DNA of 64,000 nt from Primula veris (GCA_963682055.1 OY821747.1:31370126-31434125); one strand, 5' to 3'; shown: positions 23,627-36,700, numbered from the stretch's first letter. Made by a program: numbers and translations. The notes: a model not told the origin generated them from the letters alone.

Positions 23627-26600
23627 ATGGGGAGTTGTTATTCTAAAGCTGTGAGAGAGGAAATGGTGTCAAGATGTAGAGCAAGAAAAAGATATATGAA
23701 AGAAATGGTTAAAGCTAGACAAAGCTTTTCTGCTTCTCATTCATTATATTTACGCGCATTGAAAAAAACCGGTTCTTCGTTACTTAATTTCGCTACCGCT
23801 GAACTTCAACACCACCACGCGCCTCTTGAACACCCTCACGCGCCACAATACTATTCGCATTCTTATCACGCGCCTCAAAATCGCTCTCACGCGCCTGAAA
23901 AACACCTCCACGCGCCTAAATATTACTCTCATTCTTCTCACGCGCCTGAAAAACTTCCACACGCGCCTCAATATTACACCCACGCGTCATCAGATTCTTC
24001 TCACGCGCCCTCAAAACACCTTCACGCGTGGCCACAGTATACTCACGCGCCACCACGTCACCCCCACGCGCCGCCACCAATGAGCCCAACGTCGATATCG
24101 TGGACAACCTCAACAACACCCTCGACCCCAAAGCCGCCACCACCGCCACCCTTCCTGCATGAGACGCCACAAAACTCACAAGCTTCGGCTCAAACGCCTT
24201 GTTCTCGAAGTGGTACTAACAAATAAGTTAACTTTATATTTTGGCTTATTTTCCTGGTTTAGGTTTTTTCCTATTCATTCTTTATGAGGTGACTTCATTG
24301 GAAATTGATTAGAGGCTTGTTTGGTTGAAGTTAGGTTCTCAACTTGGTATAGGAAATAGGCTTTTATTTCTGCTTATTTCCTTGTTCTCAATGTGGTACT
24401 AACAAATAAGTTAACTTTATATTTTGGCTTACTTTCCTTGTTTACAAAAGCTAGTCACTTTTTTGAAGTGACTTTATTGGAAATTGATTAGAGGCTTGTT
24501 TGGTTGAAGTTAGGTTCTGAAATTGGTATAGGAAATAGGCTCTGTTTTGGCTTATTTCCTTGTTCTCAATGTGGTACTAACAAAAAGCTTTATATTAAGT
24601 TTCTGTTTATATGTTTTTCTAAACACCCTTTTGAAGTGACTTTATTGAATATTTATTAGAGGGTTGTTTGGTTGAAGTTTGGTTCTTAAAATTAGTACTA
24701 ACTACAAACTTTATATTTGGCTTCTTTAGTTATTTGCCTTGTTGAAGTTAAGTTGATTAGAAGCTTTGAATTTTGGCTTATTTTCCCTATTTAACTTTCT
24801 GTTTATTGAAAACTCACGCAGTTCCTCCGCCTCCGCCGCCAAGGTCAGAAGCCTCGGTATGGGACTTTTGGGACCCATTTATGGCCCCACCACCACCCGA
24901 GACCGAAGAGGAGTGGGAGGAAGGGACAACGGAGGGCAGCAGTCCTACGATAGGGGTGCCATTGGAGGTGGTGGGGACGCCGAAGGAGGACACATCGGGG
25001 AGTGAGATGGCGATGGTGGTGAGTTGTAAGAGTAAGGATTTAGTTGAGATAATTAAGGAGCTTGATTTGTATTTTTACAAGGCTGCTGAGGCTGGGGCTC
25101 ATGTTTCCCACCTTTTAGAAGTACCAACAGCTCATGGATTATTAGATACTAGGTCAACAGGTTAGCACTTGCACCTTGTTTCTGTTTTTTTTTATACATT
25201 TTTTTCATGCTTCTTTCCATTTTTTATTTAATTGAATTTTAGATAATCTTGCTATGTTGTTCACTTGTGGATTTTGAAAATTTAGATAATGTTCAGTTGC
25301 ATATCACTTCTCTACCATAGATGTGGACTTTGCACAAAATATGTCTACTTTAGTGTAAACTACTCTATATAAGTAATTAAATGTTACTAGTACTAAAAGT
25401 AAACAATGATAAATTAATCTTTCTAGAATTTGTAGTCCTTGTCTTTAGTTTCTGTTTTTGTTTTACCTTTTTTATTGTAATTATTTTTTTTGTGTTCTTT
25501 CCATTTTCTTAATCAATTGAATCTCAGATAATCATGCTATTTTGTTCACTTGTTGCTTGTCATTTTCAGTTGCACAAAATGTGTGTACTGTAGTGTATAG
25601 TGTCTGCAAGCAAGTATTTGAATAATAGAAATGTGTTCTTTTTCTTAGTTGCTACTACTAAAGGTAAACAATGCTATGCTAATCTTTCTATAATTTGTAG
25701 TCCTTGTTTTTTTTATTTTATATTCTTAGTCAGTTGATATTTCAGATAATCTAGCAATGTTGTATACTTAATCTGATAAGGGGGTTAATAGATATTTAAT
25801 TCCATTTTCAATATGTATGTCTAATTGAGTAATTGTGTCAACTCCGACTCGTAGATAGGCATATTTGTGTACAATAGATTTCGAGGATTATGATAACATA
25901 GTCTATTACTAATCATATGCATTAATGTGTTGAAAATGTGCTTTTAGTTATTAATACTTCTATAAGCTAACAGTCCTATATCATTCTGTGCATTCTTTGT
26001 AATGGTATGTTTACTCTTTTTATGAGTCGTCAATGTGGGGTGCGGAGAATCGCATAAAAAAATAATCAAGTGATTTATTTGGGGGTGACAAATCACTATT
26101 TTGAACAATTATAGTCAAAGTATACATAGAAACGCATTTTTGTTTATGGGGGGCTCTGTGACATCAGGTAGCGGGTACTTAACAGCTCCTCCCTTGCTCG
26201 TATATTTGTATGTACTCCATAATGCTTCGAGTCTTTGGCATTGTTATGGGTTTTAAGTAAATGCATTCTAACAAACTTGTAGGAAACCCTTTCACTTTGT
26301 TAGTTAACCATTTGAAGTACGACGTGTATGCCAAAACTGAGTAAGGAAGCTACAACCAACCAAACATTTCGTAATTAGTAAATAAACTTTTAGGGAAGCA
26401 TAACAAATACGACAAATTTTTGAGAAAAAACAATTTTCTGTTTCACAATGAGATTAAACTTTTTCCAACTCAGCATATAAATGTAATACTTATGTTGCCG
26501 TACTGCAAAACATAAAGTCTTGTTGTGTGTGTTTGGTGATACAGCAAAGGTGTATGGGGAAGGAAAGGGTTTGAGTCCAATGATGTGGAGTTTTGGTTCG

Positions 26601-29600
26601 TGTCGAAAGCTGGACAGCTTTGGGAATTGTGGTGATAAAATGGTTGGGAATGATTATTCGAGCTACGGAGATGGCGGCATAGGAAGTCACCATTGTACTG
26701 TGGAGAGGTTATATGCTTGGGAGAAGAAGTTGTATCAAGAAGTCAAGGTACTATTTTTCACTTGTTTGATTGTTGCCTTTGAGATAACACATAGTAGCTG
26801 ACTGATAGAAAATATTGTAATAGTCCAGCTTAATAGCTTCTAATTTACTTTTGTAGACCAAAGATCGCAGATGTTATAGCTTAAACATAGTACAACCAAA
26901 TGCACATCAATTTAAAATAAGAAACTAATTAACATGGATTAGGCTGCAGCCAAGTAAACCTAAGTGGACTTCTCCTTAATACAGTTAAACAATCTAAAAA
27001 AGTTGACCGCAGAGACTGACCTGATAGTTAATAGTTAAGTTGGTAAACAGTTGTTTTGCATACTAGAATTTCGCCGAACTTTTGTGCTGGACTGTAAAAA
27101 ATTATACAAATTTAGTATTATCTATCACTCGGGACTAATGTGTCAAGTGCGACATTATCGCATGATTTGTGTAACAGATTAACTATCGTGCTACTCAAGT
27201 ATGAAAACATTGATGAGTTCTTTTTAAGTCTGTGATACAAGTTCTTTTTCTTGGTTTGGTGGGCTGTCTAGAGTTCCCACAGATTACAAGATCAGACTAA
27301 AAATGAAAAATAGCATAAAAGGATCTGTGATTTCGTTTAACTATTAAGAATCAGAAGCTTAAGTATAAACGACATGAATTACTTTACTTGACGACATTGA
27401 AATCAAAATATATTTTGCTTATTTCGGGGTATTATTGAATGCACACAGACTGGAGATGAATCAGATGTGGAAAGAAGATGATATTTTTTTTATGAGTGTT
27501 ATCAACTGATGTTTTTTCTTCTTTTTCGGATTTGATCGTAGAAAGCATACAAAGTGATTATGAATCGGATGCTAAATAGAAATGAGTTAACAAGATTGAT
27601 GTTAAAAAATAGTTTTTTTCCCTTTTCCGGGTTTGACTGTAGAATGCACATACGTTAAAGTTAGATCATGAGAAGAGGACAGCTCAGCTAAGGAAGCTGG
27701 AACTGACGAGAGGCGACTATGTGAGGACTGAGAAAACAAAAAAAGAAGTTGAGAAGTTAGAATCTAGAATGATGGTTGCTTCACAAGCCATTGAAACCAC
27801 CTCTGCTGAGATTATCAAATTAAGGGAATCTGAACTGTACCCACAACTTGTTAAACTTGTCAAAGGGTTAGTCTTCTCTCACTCTTCTACAAATGATACT
27901 TGTATACAGTGATTATGTATATCATGGTTTACGAAAAACTCTATTTCTTGCACATTTCATGTTTGCATTTCCTGCATATGACATTCACAATAATACTAAG
28001 AGCTCCTTTGTGATAAGTTTCCTAATATGGCTACGCTGTCACAATAACAGCTTATCCTATTGAAATACATTTATAAAATTATACCATCTATCATGTCATT
28101 TGATGCATTCTTCACAAAGTAAGGTAGTTTGTCGCTAATTTTGAATAAACTGTTACAAGTCCTAGTCAACCTTGTGGTATTTGCCATTCTTAAGGTCACT
28201 TAGTTGCTTGTCATGCTTTAAATATCCACATCAAATCTTTTTTCCTTCTGACAAGTTGGCAACGTCATTGTTTGCATGATTTTGGGCAGCAGAAGCAATT
28301 CTCATAATTATAATGCAATAATGAATGTTTACAAATTATCTGAATTCAACTAATGTAGAACTTTTATTTACAACATCGTTACCCTTTCGCATACATGGCA
28401 TCCCTTTTGTTGTCTCCATAGGTTCAAGAACATGAGAACAAACACTTTTACCTGCTAAAAAGATTCACTAGAATCGCATAGTCACATGGTACCCACTTGA
28501 TTAAAGAAATAAGGGAATCAGAGAGCTAATCTTATGAGCATGAGCCTCCCACGAAGTCTTTTGTTCTCTACAACTTCTTTATTATTTCATTAGACAGTGG
28601 AAGAATCTATAATTAAGTTAATAACAAATTGGGTTAGGTGACTTTCTGTGGAATGCCACTCATCATGGCATTGAACCCCATCATGGCATAATAATGCTAT
28701 TTATTCTTTTCAGTGTTGTTATAAATATAATTTAAACATCAAGTAGGTCTGGAAAGATGAACGCTGTATGTTTAGAAATGTTAATCGAACTAAATAGAGG
28801 CAAAACTACATCTTACTGATAGGGAACACCAAGTGGAGTTGGTCAACCCTTATGTACCTAGTTCTTAGATAAACTCAGTATATACGAAGCGGTTTATCTT
28901 GCAAGTCCTAATAAAAATGACGTCCTGAATAAAAGAACTTTCTGCAGATAGAGTCGAGTTTTTATTCTACCACGAGTGTCCGGACAATACTACAGTGTAG
29001 CGGATTATTATTGGACGCTTATTCATCGTACATTTACTTAATATTTTCTTTGATACTCAAATTCATATTAGACTGTTTTCGACTAAAGACCAATTTTTGA
29101 TCTCAAAGTTTTTTTTCTTATACTTTATTTCAAGTAAAAATTGCTTTATAACAAAGCTCAAATACAAATAGAACATAAAAGAGAGCTTACTATATTGTAC
29201 TGATCTGTTGCCTTTTTTTCCCCTACAGTTTAATGAACATGTGGAGGAGCCTATACGAATTCCACCAGGTCCAAACCCACATCGTAAAACAGCTCAAATA
29301 CATAAACACAATCCCATCAATGAGCCCCACCTCCGAGATTCACCGCCAATCGACCCTCCAACTAGAGCTTGAGGTCCAACAATGGCACCTCTCATTTTGC
29401 CACGTTATCAAGTCCCAACGCGACTATATCACTTCCCTCACAGGTTGGCTCCGCCTGAGCCTCTTCCCCTTTTCCCCCTCTCTAAAAACTCCGCAACATT
29501 CGCGTATCTACACGCTATCAGAAGAGTGGCAGCTCTCTATGGACCGTATCCCTGATAAAGTAGCCTCCGCTGGGATTAAAAACTTTCTGACGGTAATTCA

Positions 29601-30000
29601 TGCGATCGTTGTTCAGCAAACAGAAGAGCAAAAGCTGAAGAAAAAGTCGGAGATGGCCTTTAAAGAGCTTGAAAAAAGAGCCGGAGAGCTTAGATCAGTC
29701 GAGGCTAAATATGGTCCGTATTCTGTGCCTGAAAATTTTAACAAAAGTAAAAATCCGGTCTTGGTGAAAAGAGAAAAAGTGCGAGCTTTGAGGGTTAAGG
29801 CTGAGGAGGAGAAGGCCAAGCATGAGAAGGCGGTGAGTGTGACGAGAGCAATGACGATGAATAATCTACAAATGGGTTTGCCACACGTGTTTGAGGCAGT
29901 GACAGGGTTTGCAAATGTATGTATACACGCGTATGAGACCGTGTATAACCAGGCCAAGAATGATCATGAGTTTCATGAGGTGAAAAGGTTACTACCGTGA
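23627..30000 (+). CDS. DUF630/DUF632 protein (NRG2 / APSR1-like)
   Basis: Five exons: 23627-24212, 24822-25160, 26545-26747, 27643-27866 and 29229-30000. Phases agree and sum to 2,124 nt (707 residues). The exon 1 donor may instead be at 24209, same phase. The N-terminus MGSCYSKAVREEMVSRCRAR is the DUF630 start with a Gly-2 suited to N-myristoylation. Residues about 60-150 form a His-Ala-Pro repeat region, followed by polyproline and VWDFWDPF near residue 208. DUF632 runs from about residue 262 (SKDLVEIIKELDLYFYKAAEAG) to the end, with a helical coiled region in exon 4 and the conserved core MWRSLYEFHQVQ, QWHLSFCHVIKSQRDYI and SLTGWLRLSL in exon 5. Relatives include NITRATE REGULATORY GENE 2 and ALTERED PHOSPHATE STARVATION RESPONSE 1; the molecular activity of the domains is unknown. 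No lesion seen. Confidence 0.9.
23805..24080 (+). repeat. CACGCGCC array encoding a His-Ala-Pro repeat
   Basis: Inside exon 1, ten HAP tripeptides plus HAS and HAW variants recur every 5-14 residues, each encoded by the same octamer CACGCGCC or CACGCGTC/TGG. Histidine and alanine codons are nearly invariant although synonyms exist. Each unit contains an ACGCG core, giving a CpG-dense island in an AT-rich region. Confidence 0.85.
24195..24800 (+). repeat. About 180-bp tandem repeat spanning the exon 1 donor and intron 1
   Basis: CCTTGTTCTC.A.GTGGTACTAACAAA occurs with GTGGTAC at 24210, 24393 and 24571 (periods 183 and 178 bp), with a shorter partial unit near 24694. Each unit continues AACTTTATATTTTGGCTTA, GAAATTGATTAGAGGCTTG and TTTGGTTGAAGTTAGGTTCT. 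The first unit includes the real exon 1 end, so intron 1 holds two further copies of the donor region. Confidence 0.85.
25174..25775 (+). repeat. About 264-bp tandem repeat in intron 2
   Basis: Units start at 25174, 25437 and 25702 (CCTTGT...), the last partial. Shared blocks are TTGAAT.T.AGATAATC.TGCTAT.TTGTTCACTTGT, GTTGCACAAAATGTGT and GGTAAACAATG.TA..TTAATCTTTCTA. Separate in sequence from the intron 1 array. Confidence 0.75.
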
Positions 30001-30654
30001 CAGAAATTTGAGGGATTGGTTTTCTAGGTTTTCATGTATAGTGATGTTGGAATATTATTTAGTCTCGTATTAGTCGACTGTAAGGCTTAGTGAAAATCAG
30101 CGACGTAGAATTTCAAGTTGGTATCACTTGTTAGAACCAAACTTTTTGAAGTCTAATTTACCCTGCCTTGTTTAATCTTCTCTTGCTATATGGAGTAGAC
30201 CGTACATAATAGGTAGACGAGATATCTTGAGCTAAATGCGTTAGCGTGTGTATGGCATGTTCTTGTTATACACGCTTACACACACGTCCAACTGTTTATA
30301 AAACGACTTAAATGAAGGCAGCATTTCATCGAACCAGGAGGGTGCAAATTGTGATTAATGAACTACCTTTTTGGAAAGAGATATGGTTGTAAGGCCTAAA
30401 TTTTTAGACGACCCACAACATAATAAAGGTTGTTTTTTATGGAATTAAAAATCAAATAAGGTAAATGACCACAGTAAAACATTTCTATAAAAATACTCTT
30501 TATAAAAATAATCTTTCTATAGTCATAAAAAATTTCGGTCTCAACTCGGACCAGTTATAAAAAAAATAAATTTTCTATTGTCATATTCCGTAAATTTTTA
30601 GAGTACCGTTAATTATAAATTCACCTTTCTATAGTAATAATTGATATTTTATAT

Positions 30655-30695
<41 letters not shown>

Positions 30696-33055
30696 ATATT
30701 GTATTAAGTTTAAGATAATGTAAAGTACTTGTGAAAAGTTGTTTGTAACGATCAATTAATGTTTCGTTTCTACCACATTTTATAACTCGTAAATACGTAA
30801 TAACTTCTACATGCACACATCTTGCAACTTAATACTTATTGACTGGTATGCATGTTTAACTTTTTCGCATGAAACATTTTGTTTCTATACTATCATCGTT
30901 CAAATTCATTTGTATTTTACATGGTTACACATTCTTATATACATGTATTTGTTTTCTAAGAAGGTTAAAACTAAAATTTTGTACATTTTACGTTTTGTTT
31001 ATATTAATGTGATACATGTATATCATGTTATGTTTATATATTTATTTTTATTTAAAAAATATATATTAAATATGTAACTTTTATTTAAGAATAAATTTTC
31101 TATAAGAATAATTTTTCATGTTCCCAACGATATGACTGTATATAGGTTTTACATGAGAACGTAGTGAAGTAATTATGAATTTAAAACTATAGCTTTGGAG
31201 ATTCCGTGTTTCCAACTTCACCAGCAACGTGCGCTATAATAAGCATGTTAACCAGACGAGCAGATCGGTCCAGGCCAAAGTCAAATAAGACTTTGATCTT
31301 AGGCAATTGATTCGGAAAAAAATTATAGGCAACATCCGACTATATTTTTAGTATAATTGATAGTTAAAATAAAAATATTGAACATCATTTGCTTACAATG
31401 TGTCGTAATAGCTCAAATGGTAAACTTTGGTATTTTACATAAGATATCATGAGTTCAAAACTATTTAGTTACAATTTAATTTTGTTTTTATTTTGATTTG
31501 TATTTATCGAGAAACAAACAAAATTCAAACCTTAGGCATTCCGAGATACCGGAACGACAATGTAGTTACTCCATTGCTACCCCATCGGCCATCTCTAACC
31601 GCTTTCCAAATTTGTCATTTTAGTTATTTCAAGATTTTACCCTCTCGTAGTCTTCATTGGTAAAATTTTCTATATTTTTTTCTTGATAAACGATATAAGT
31701 GACATAGACTATATATACAACAAGATTGAGGTACTTATATGGCACTAATTTGTTGTTTATAAATTAATTTCTATAATTTTGTAAATTTATAAAGTGATTA
31801 AACAGTATAAAAAGTGATTAAACATGCAGTTGAACTTTGGACAAGTTTGCTATAAAGGTTGAATAAAATATAAACTGTTCTACTACAAAAAATACTCGAT
31901 CGAGAGTCTCTCTCATGACCTCAGATTCAACACGTATGATTAATGCATAAAATTTGATTCATATATTTTCACAATTTATTTTTAATATGATATGTAAATC
32001 TTAGCATTTATAAAGGAATAGTTAATATCAAAAGAATTAACGTATTCTGGTTCTATCATATCCAAAGTTTTTAAAATCCGAATCAAAATATCGGTATTGT
32101 ATCGGATACGATATGCGTATCTGTATCTATATCCGTGCAACATAAACCTCAAGTCCTCAACATATTGCTATGTCTATCCAGGGAGTAGTTATTTTCAACA
32201 CTATTACAAAGATAAACATGGACTCGTGCCCAGGGTTAGCTTAGCTTAGCTCCTGTACATAACATTGTTGAAAAAAACTCGAGCAGAAGCTAGAAAATAT
32301 GCAATGTTCATACCAAAAATTAGTTAAAAAAGAGTTTGATCGACCGTAAACCAATTTTTGCACAGTAAATTCTCTCGAAGCTATCAAAGCAGAAAATGCA
32401 GCTCTTTTCTTTAATTTCTTGTAATAAGATTAATACCTACTTTGTACTTTTCGCTCCATTACTATCAAGCTCGCGCCCCATCCCATTTGAGGAGCACCTA
32501 ACAATAACAAAGCTTCGACAATTTCTTACGAAAAAAAAAGAGAGTAATTGAACCAGCACAAAGCACAATATATTTTATTTCTGTTTAGATTTTATATCTG
32601 GTAGATGGTTAAATATGTCGAGTAGTAATATTGTTTTGCACACAACTTGTTGCTGTTACTGCCTGGATTAAAACTAAAAACCAAAATTTGATACTTGCTA
32701 ATCAGTGCGGCGATTTTATCTCAAATGAAAGAAACAGATGGCTCTATACGGGATACAGAGGAGTGTTCTAGTGGCCTTTCTCTCGATTCTTTCGCTCACT
32801 TGAACTATCGGTGGTCAGTAAGATATAGTGAATGAATATCCAAATCGTTAACCGTAAATTGGACAGTTTGTTATAAAGTGGTACCCAAATTGAGAAAGTT
32901 GAAAGTTGGATATCCAAATCGCTAACAGTAACATAGTTTGTTATATTAAAGCTATTTTTTTACACAAAAAATCCAGCGGGTTTATTGGCGGTATTGCAGC
33001 GGTACAATTAGAGTTATTGCTTTTATTATGCGTATTGTGCTCAATTATATATATA
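30001..33055. other. Intergenic, AT-rich
   Basis: No gene supported. It includes an (AT)n run at 30661-30691, a tRNA-like relic at about 31393-31470 and a short direct repeat around 32838-32950 (ATATCCAAATCG.TAAC.GTAA...AGTTTGTTATA). ORFs here are hydrophobic chance reads of T-rich DNA. Confidence 0.55.
31393..31470 (+). other. tRNA-derived relic (possible SINE head)
   Basis: TAGCTCAAATGGTAAAC resembles a tRNA A-box, and ATGAGTTCAAAAC, about 35 nt later, a degraded B-box. Stems are not maintained, so it is not a functional tRNA. Confidence 0.3.
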
Positions 33056-33395
33056 CTAGCAATCGTAACACACGCTTTGCGTGTGTGACAGCTAATTGCA
33101 TAAATATGATCCGACACAAATAAATTTAACATTTTCAAAAAGTTTGCAAAAATAATGGAATGAATATCGTAAAAAAATAATGTTTTATTGTTATACTAAT
33201 ATAAATTTACATGTATGATGATTTGTTTTGTAGATGAATTGATGTGTGTGGAAAAATAGAATATTTATTTACTTATTTAAATTGCATTAAGTTATTTGAG
33301 TAATTAGTAAATTAAAATAGGGATATTTTTGGAAAAAATGGGTAAAATTGAGCAGTTTCAAACTTTCTTGGGTTCGCTTATATTAATAGTACGAT
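33056..33395 (-). mobile_element. Non-autonomous Helitron, downstream tandem copy
   Basis: On the minus strand it starts TCGTACTATTAATATAAGCG and ends with the perfect hairpin ACACACGCAAAGCGTGTGT, nine bases, then CTAG followed by T. It sits between A and T, as Helitrons do. 340 bp, non-coding. Strongly similar to the adjacent 33401-33733 copy. Confidence 0.8.
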
Positions 33396-33400
33396 GTATA

Positions 33401-33733
33401 CTAGTAATCGTAGTTCATGGCTTGCGTGTGTGACACGTAATTGTATAAATATGATCCGGCACAAATAAATTTAACATTTTCAAAAAGTTTGCAAAAATAA
33501 CAGAATGAATATCGTAAAAATATAATGTTTTATTTTTATACTAATATAAAAATACATGTATGATGATTTATTTTGTAAATGAATTGATGTGTGAAAAAAT
33601 AGAATATTTATTTATTTAAATTGGATTAAGTTATTTGATTAATTAGTAAATTATAATAAGGATATTTTTGAAAAAAACTTATAAAATTGATCAGCCTCAA
33701 ACTTTATTAAGTTCACTTATATTAATATTATGA
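33401..33733 (-). mobile_element. Non-autonomous Helitron, upstream tandem copy
   Basis: Same family and orientation as 33056-33395, ending CTAG at 33404-33401 five bases before the start of the next copy. The hairpin is less perfect (CACACGCAAGCC...). The 5' end (near TATCATAATATTAATATAAG) is degenerate. The two copies make a 345-bp head-to-tail array. Confidence 0.75.
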
Positions 33734-36700
33734 TAAACAACTCGTCTAATTATGAAAAAAAAAAACAATTGAAGTACCCCTCAAAATAGACACATGAATA
33801 AATGCATCATACAAATACTACGGAGTCTACCACAACAATGAGGTCACATGTATGACTATTGTGCTCACGTATAAGCTTACTCGTCTAATTTGATAACAAA
33901 ATACCGTTTTTTTGATAAAAAATTAATTAAAAAAACCCTTTGAGGTAAAAAAAAAAAACTGTATTGGTTGAAAAGCCGCGTTTTGGTGTAAAGTAGTTTT
34001 CTGTGTGAAAGAAACTGTTTTTTTTCTTTTGAAAATAAGTTTTTCTTGTGAAACATGTAATTTTTCAACATTATGCATTTTTCTTTCTTTCTTTTTTAGA
34101 TTTTACTTATAATATTCTATAAAAAAAAATATTTTCTTCTTATATAATGTAGTTTTTTTTCTTGAGCGATAAGTTGTGAGTTTTGGATTGAGTAAGTACG
34201 TGTTTATAAATTGGTTGAATTTTAAAAAGCCATGACTTATTCGATAACATAAGTTTGAGAGTTGACTTGTTAACGATAAACAATCAAAATTTTGGCCAAA
34301 AGTGAACATTTTCATGGTAAATATTTAAGAATACAAAAGGTCGAATATTTTATATCACCTGCCGTTTGACCCGCATAAAATAATCGACTTGTGAAGCATG
34401 AAATAAGAGAAAATGTGTACAGAGTTGAAGTAATTTAGTTGAAGTAATACAAAAGGTTGAACATTTATTAAATGAAAAGTATGAAATAAGCGACTTGTGA
34501 AGTAATTAAGTTGAAATTGGACTTTCTCTTCAAAGACCCATTGCAAAGTCTTCTTCACATTGCTGCATGTCATTAAAACCTCAATTTTTCTCAATTGACT
34601 ATAAAATTTTATTTCAAAATTTAGACATGTGACTAAGTATCTGTTTGGTAATATAATTTTATTTTTATTTTTACAAAATCACATTTTAAAAATCTGTTTT
34701 AAAAATACACACAAAAGATACATTTTAAAATTTTGAATATTTTAGCTTTTTCGGCCTAAAAATCTGGTTTTTAAAAGCTACATAATCTGACTGTACAAAC
34801 ATCCACGTATTTTTACAATAAAAAATCAAAAATCAACTAAAAAAAATCTGTTGTTAAACGGAACCTAAGGCTATATTTGTTGTTTAGAATTTCCAGGCAA
34901 GTTTGGTTATATTGCGGGTTGGTCAACTTTTGTGCCGTCTTCTAACACATTTGGCAAGTTCGTTAACATGGACCAAGTCTGAGCTTCAAGTCTTTAGTGA
35001 CAGCAAAGTCTATGTTAACAAAAGGCTTATGTTGATCTTTTGGACCTGCGATTAATCTCCGTAGAGTTCCCGTCCTGCTGAGGATCGACGGATGCTAAGA
35101 GGGCTCCGGTGCCATCCCATGCTTCGGAACGTTCATTTAAAAATATATTTTTTCAGTTTTATAGATATTTTTGTATTTCTAAATGTTCATAAATTATTTG
35201 TTGCAAGTATAAAACATTGTTCAGTAATGTCCAAATTGTTGAGCTTATCTTAGTGGTATAAAATTTTGCCAGGCTATCTCTTATGTTATCATGTTTCCTT
35301 AGCAGTATAATTTTCAAAAACGTTAAATTGATGATATTAACATTGAAGAGCATCAACATTAATATTTTTAGTTTTTTTTATATATATTAAATATCACCAC
35401 GTCATCATTTAAATTTGTTTTAAATGAGACATATACCTATTAAGTTTAATACTCACATTAATGTTTATTTTTAACTATGTTAGTATCTATTTTTTTGATT
35501 TAAATTAATAATCCACCGCCCATCTTTTTAACCTTCCACTCCCATTTATATTATTTTATATTTCAACGAGTTAAGTATAACAATCATTTTTGTTTCGATA
35601 TTGAAATCATATTTTTATTTAATTTATAATTTGTCCAACTATTACGACACACCGTGATATGCCATGTTTTCATTGGTTTATACAAGTACCTCCGGACAAT
35701 TTCATAATATTTAAAGGACAAAAAATATGAACCGTAAAAAAAAATACATTTGTTTTAAGTGCAAATTTAAGCGTAAATGTTAAGTGTAAATATCAATGCT
35801 CTAGAGTTAATGACTAGTTTAACATAATAATGTGACTAATATTTTGTTTGTTAACTAAATTTTTTATATAACAAGTGAGATAACATAATTATTGTAGATT
35901 ATCAAGCAAAATAAGTCTAAATGACATAAAATTTAATTTAAAATATTTCGCTATGATTAGTGAATTTGTAACCATTTTATTGGAAACTGACTTTCGAAGT
36001 TGAAACCAGCCATCAAATAAGTCAATTTTACATAACCGGCGACTTTCTAAAAAAAATTACATATGAATTTTTGGATCCGTGACGAAACCCACTAATTTGA
36101 AATTGCATTTGTTCATACTTTATACTAAGGTTAGGGAAAAAATACCCAAATGTCCGACCGTGTCCCGACCCCAAAAATGTCAGGTTTTGTCTCGACCCGA
36201 TAAATTTTGGGATCGGGATCGGGATTGGGTGACAATTTTGATTTTTTCGGGTGTCATGACCCGATCCGATTTTTTAATTAATTTATATTTTATCTAAAAA
36301 TATAAATTAATTTATATCAAATGCAAATGATGAGAAGCGAACATTTTACCACTAACATACAATGTAAGCGCTCTACCATTTGAAGTACAATAATTTTTGT
36401 TCTATATATTAGTTATAATTATATAAGTATAATATATATTTATAGTTTTGAATATATAAAATTATTAAAATAAAAACTAAACTTAAATTAAAAAATTATA
36501 TTTTTATTTTTAAGAAAAATAAATGATTATTATTTTCCGATTATAAAAATTATAATGATAATATATCTCATTTAGTATGATAATTGTTACTTTTGTGGAT
36601 AAAACTAAATACTATAAGAATCTCGTAAAAAAACGTATCAATTTTTTTATCTACTCCATTATTTGTATTTTCACACTATTTTGTCTACTACATATTAATT

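Noticed and set aside
23780..24083. Arginine- or threonine-rich ORFs in other frames of the HAP repeat region, and a CRISPR-like look of the CACGCGCC array
   Set aside because: They are frame shadows of a real exon with DUF630 homology. The spacers are coding and irregular (15-40 nt) and the sequence is a plant gene.
30811..31077. 88-codon hydrophobic ORF, and 44838-45146 (102 codons)
   Set aside because: T-rich DNA gives Phe/Leu/Ile/Tyr-rich frames by chance; no start context, domain or codon bias.
36329..36390. Functional tRNA on the minus strand
   Set aside because: An A-box-like GGTAGAGCGC is present, but acceptor and T stems do not pair; at most a relic.
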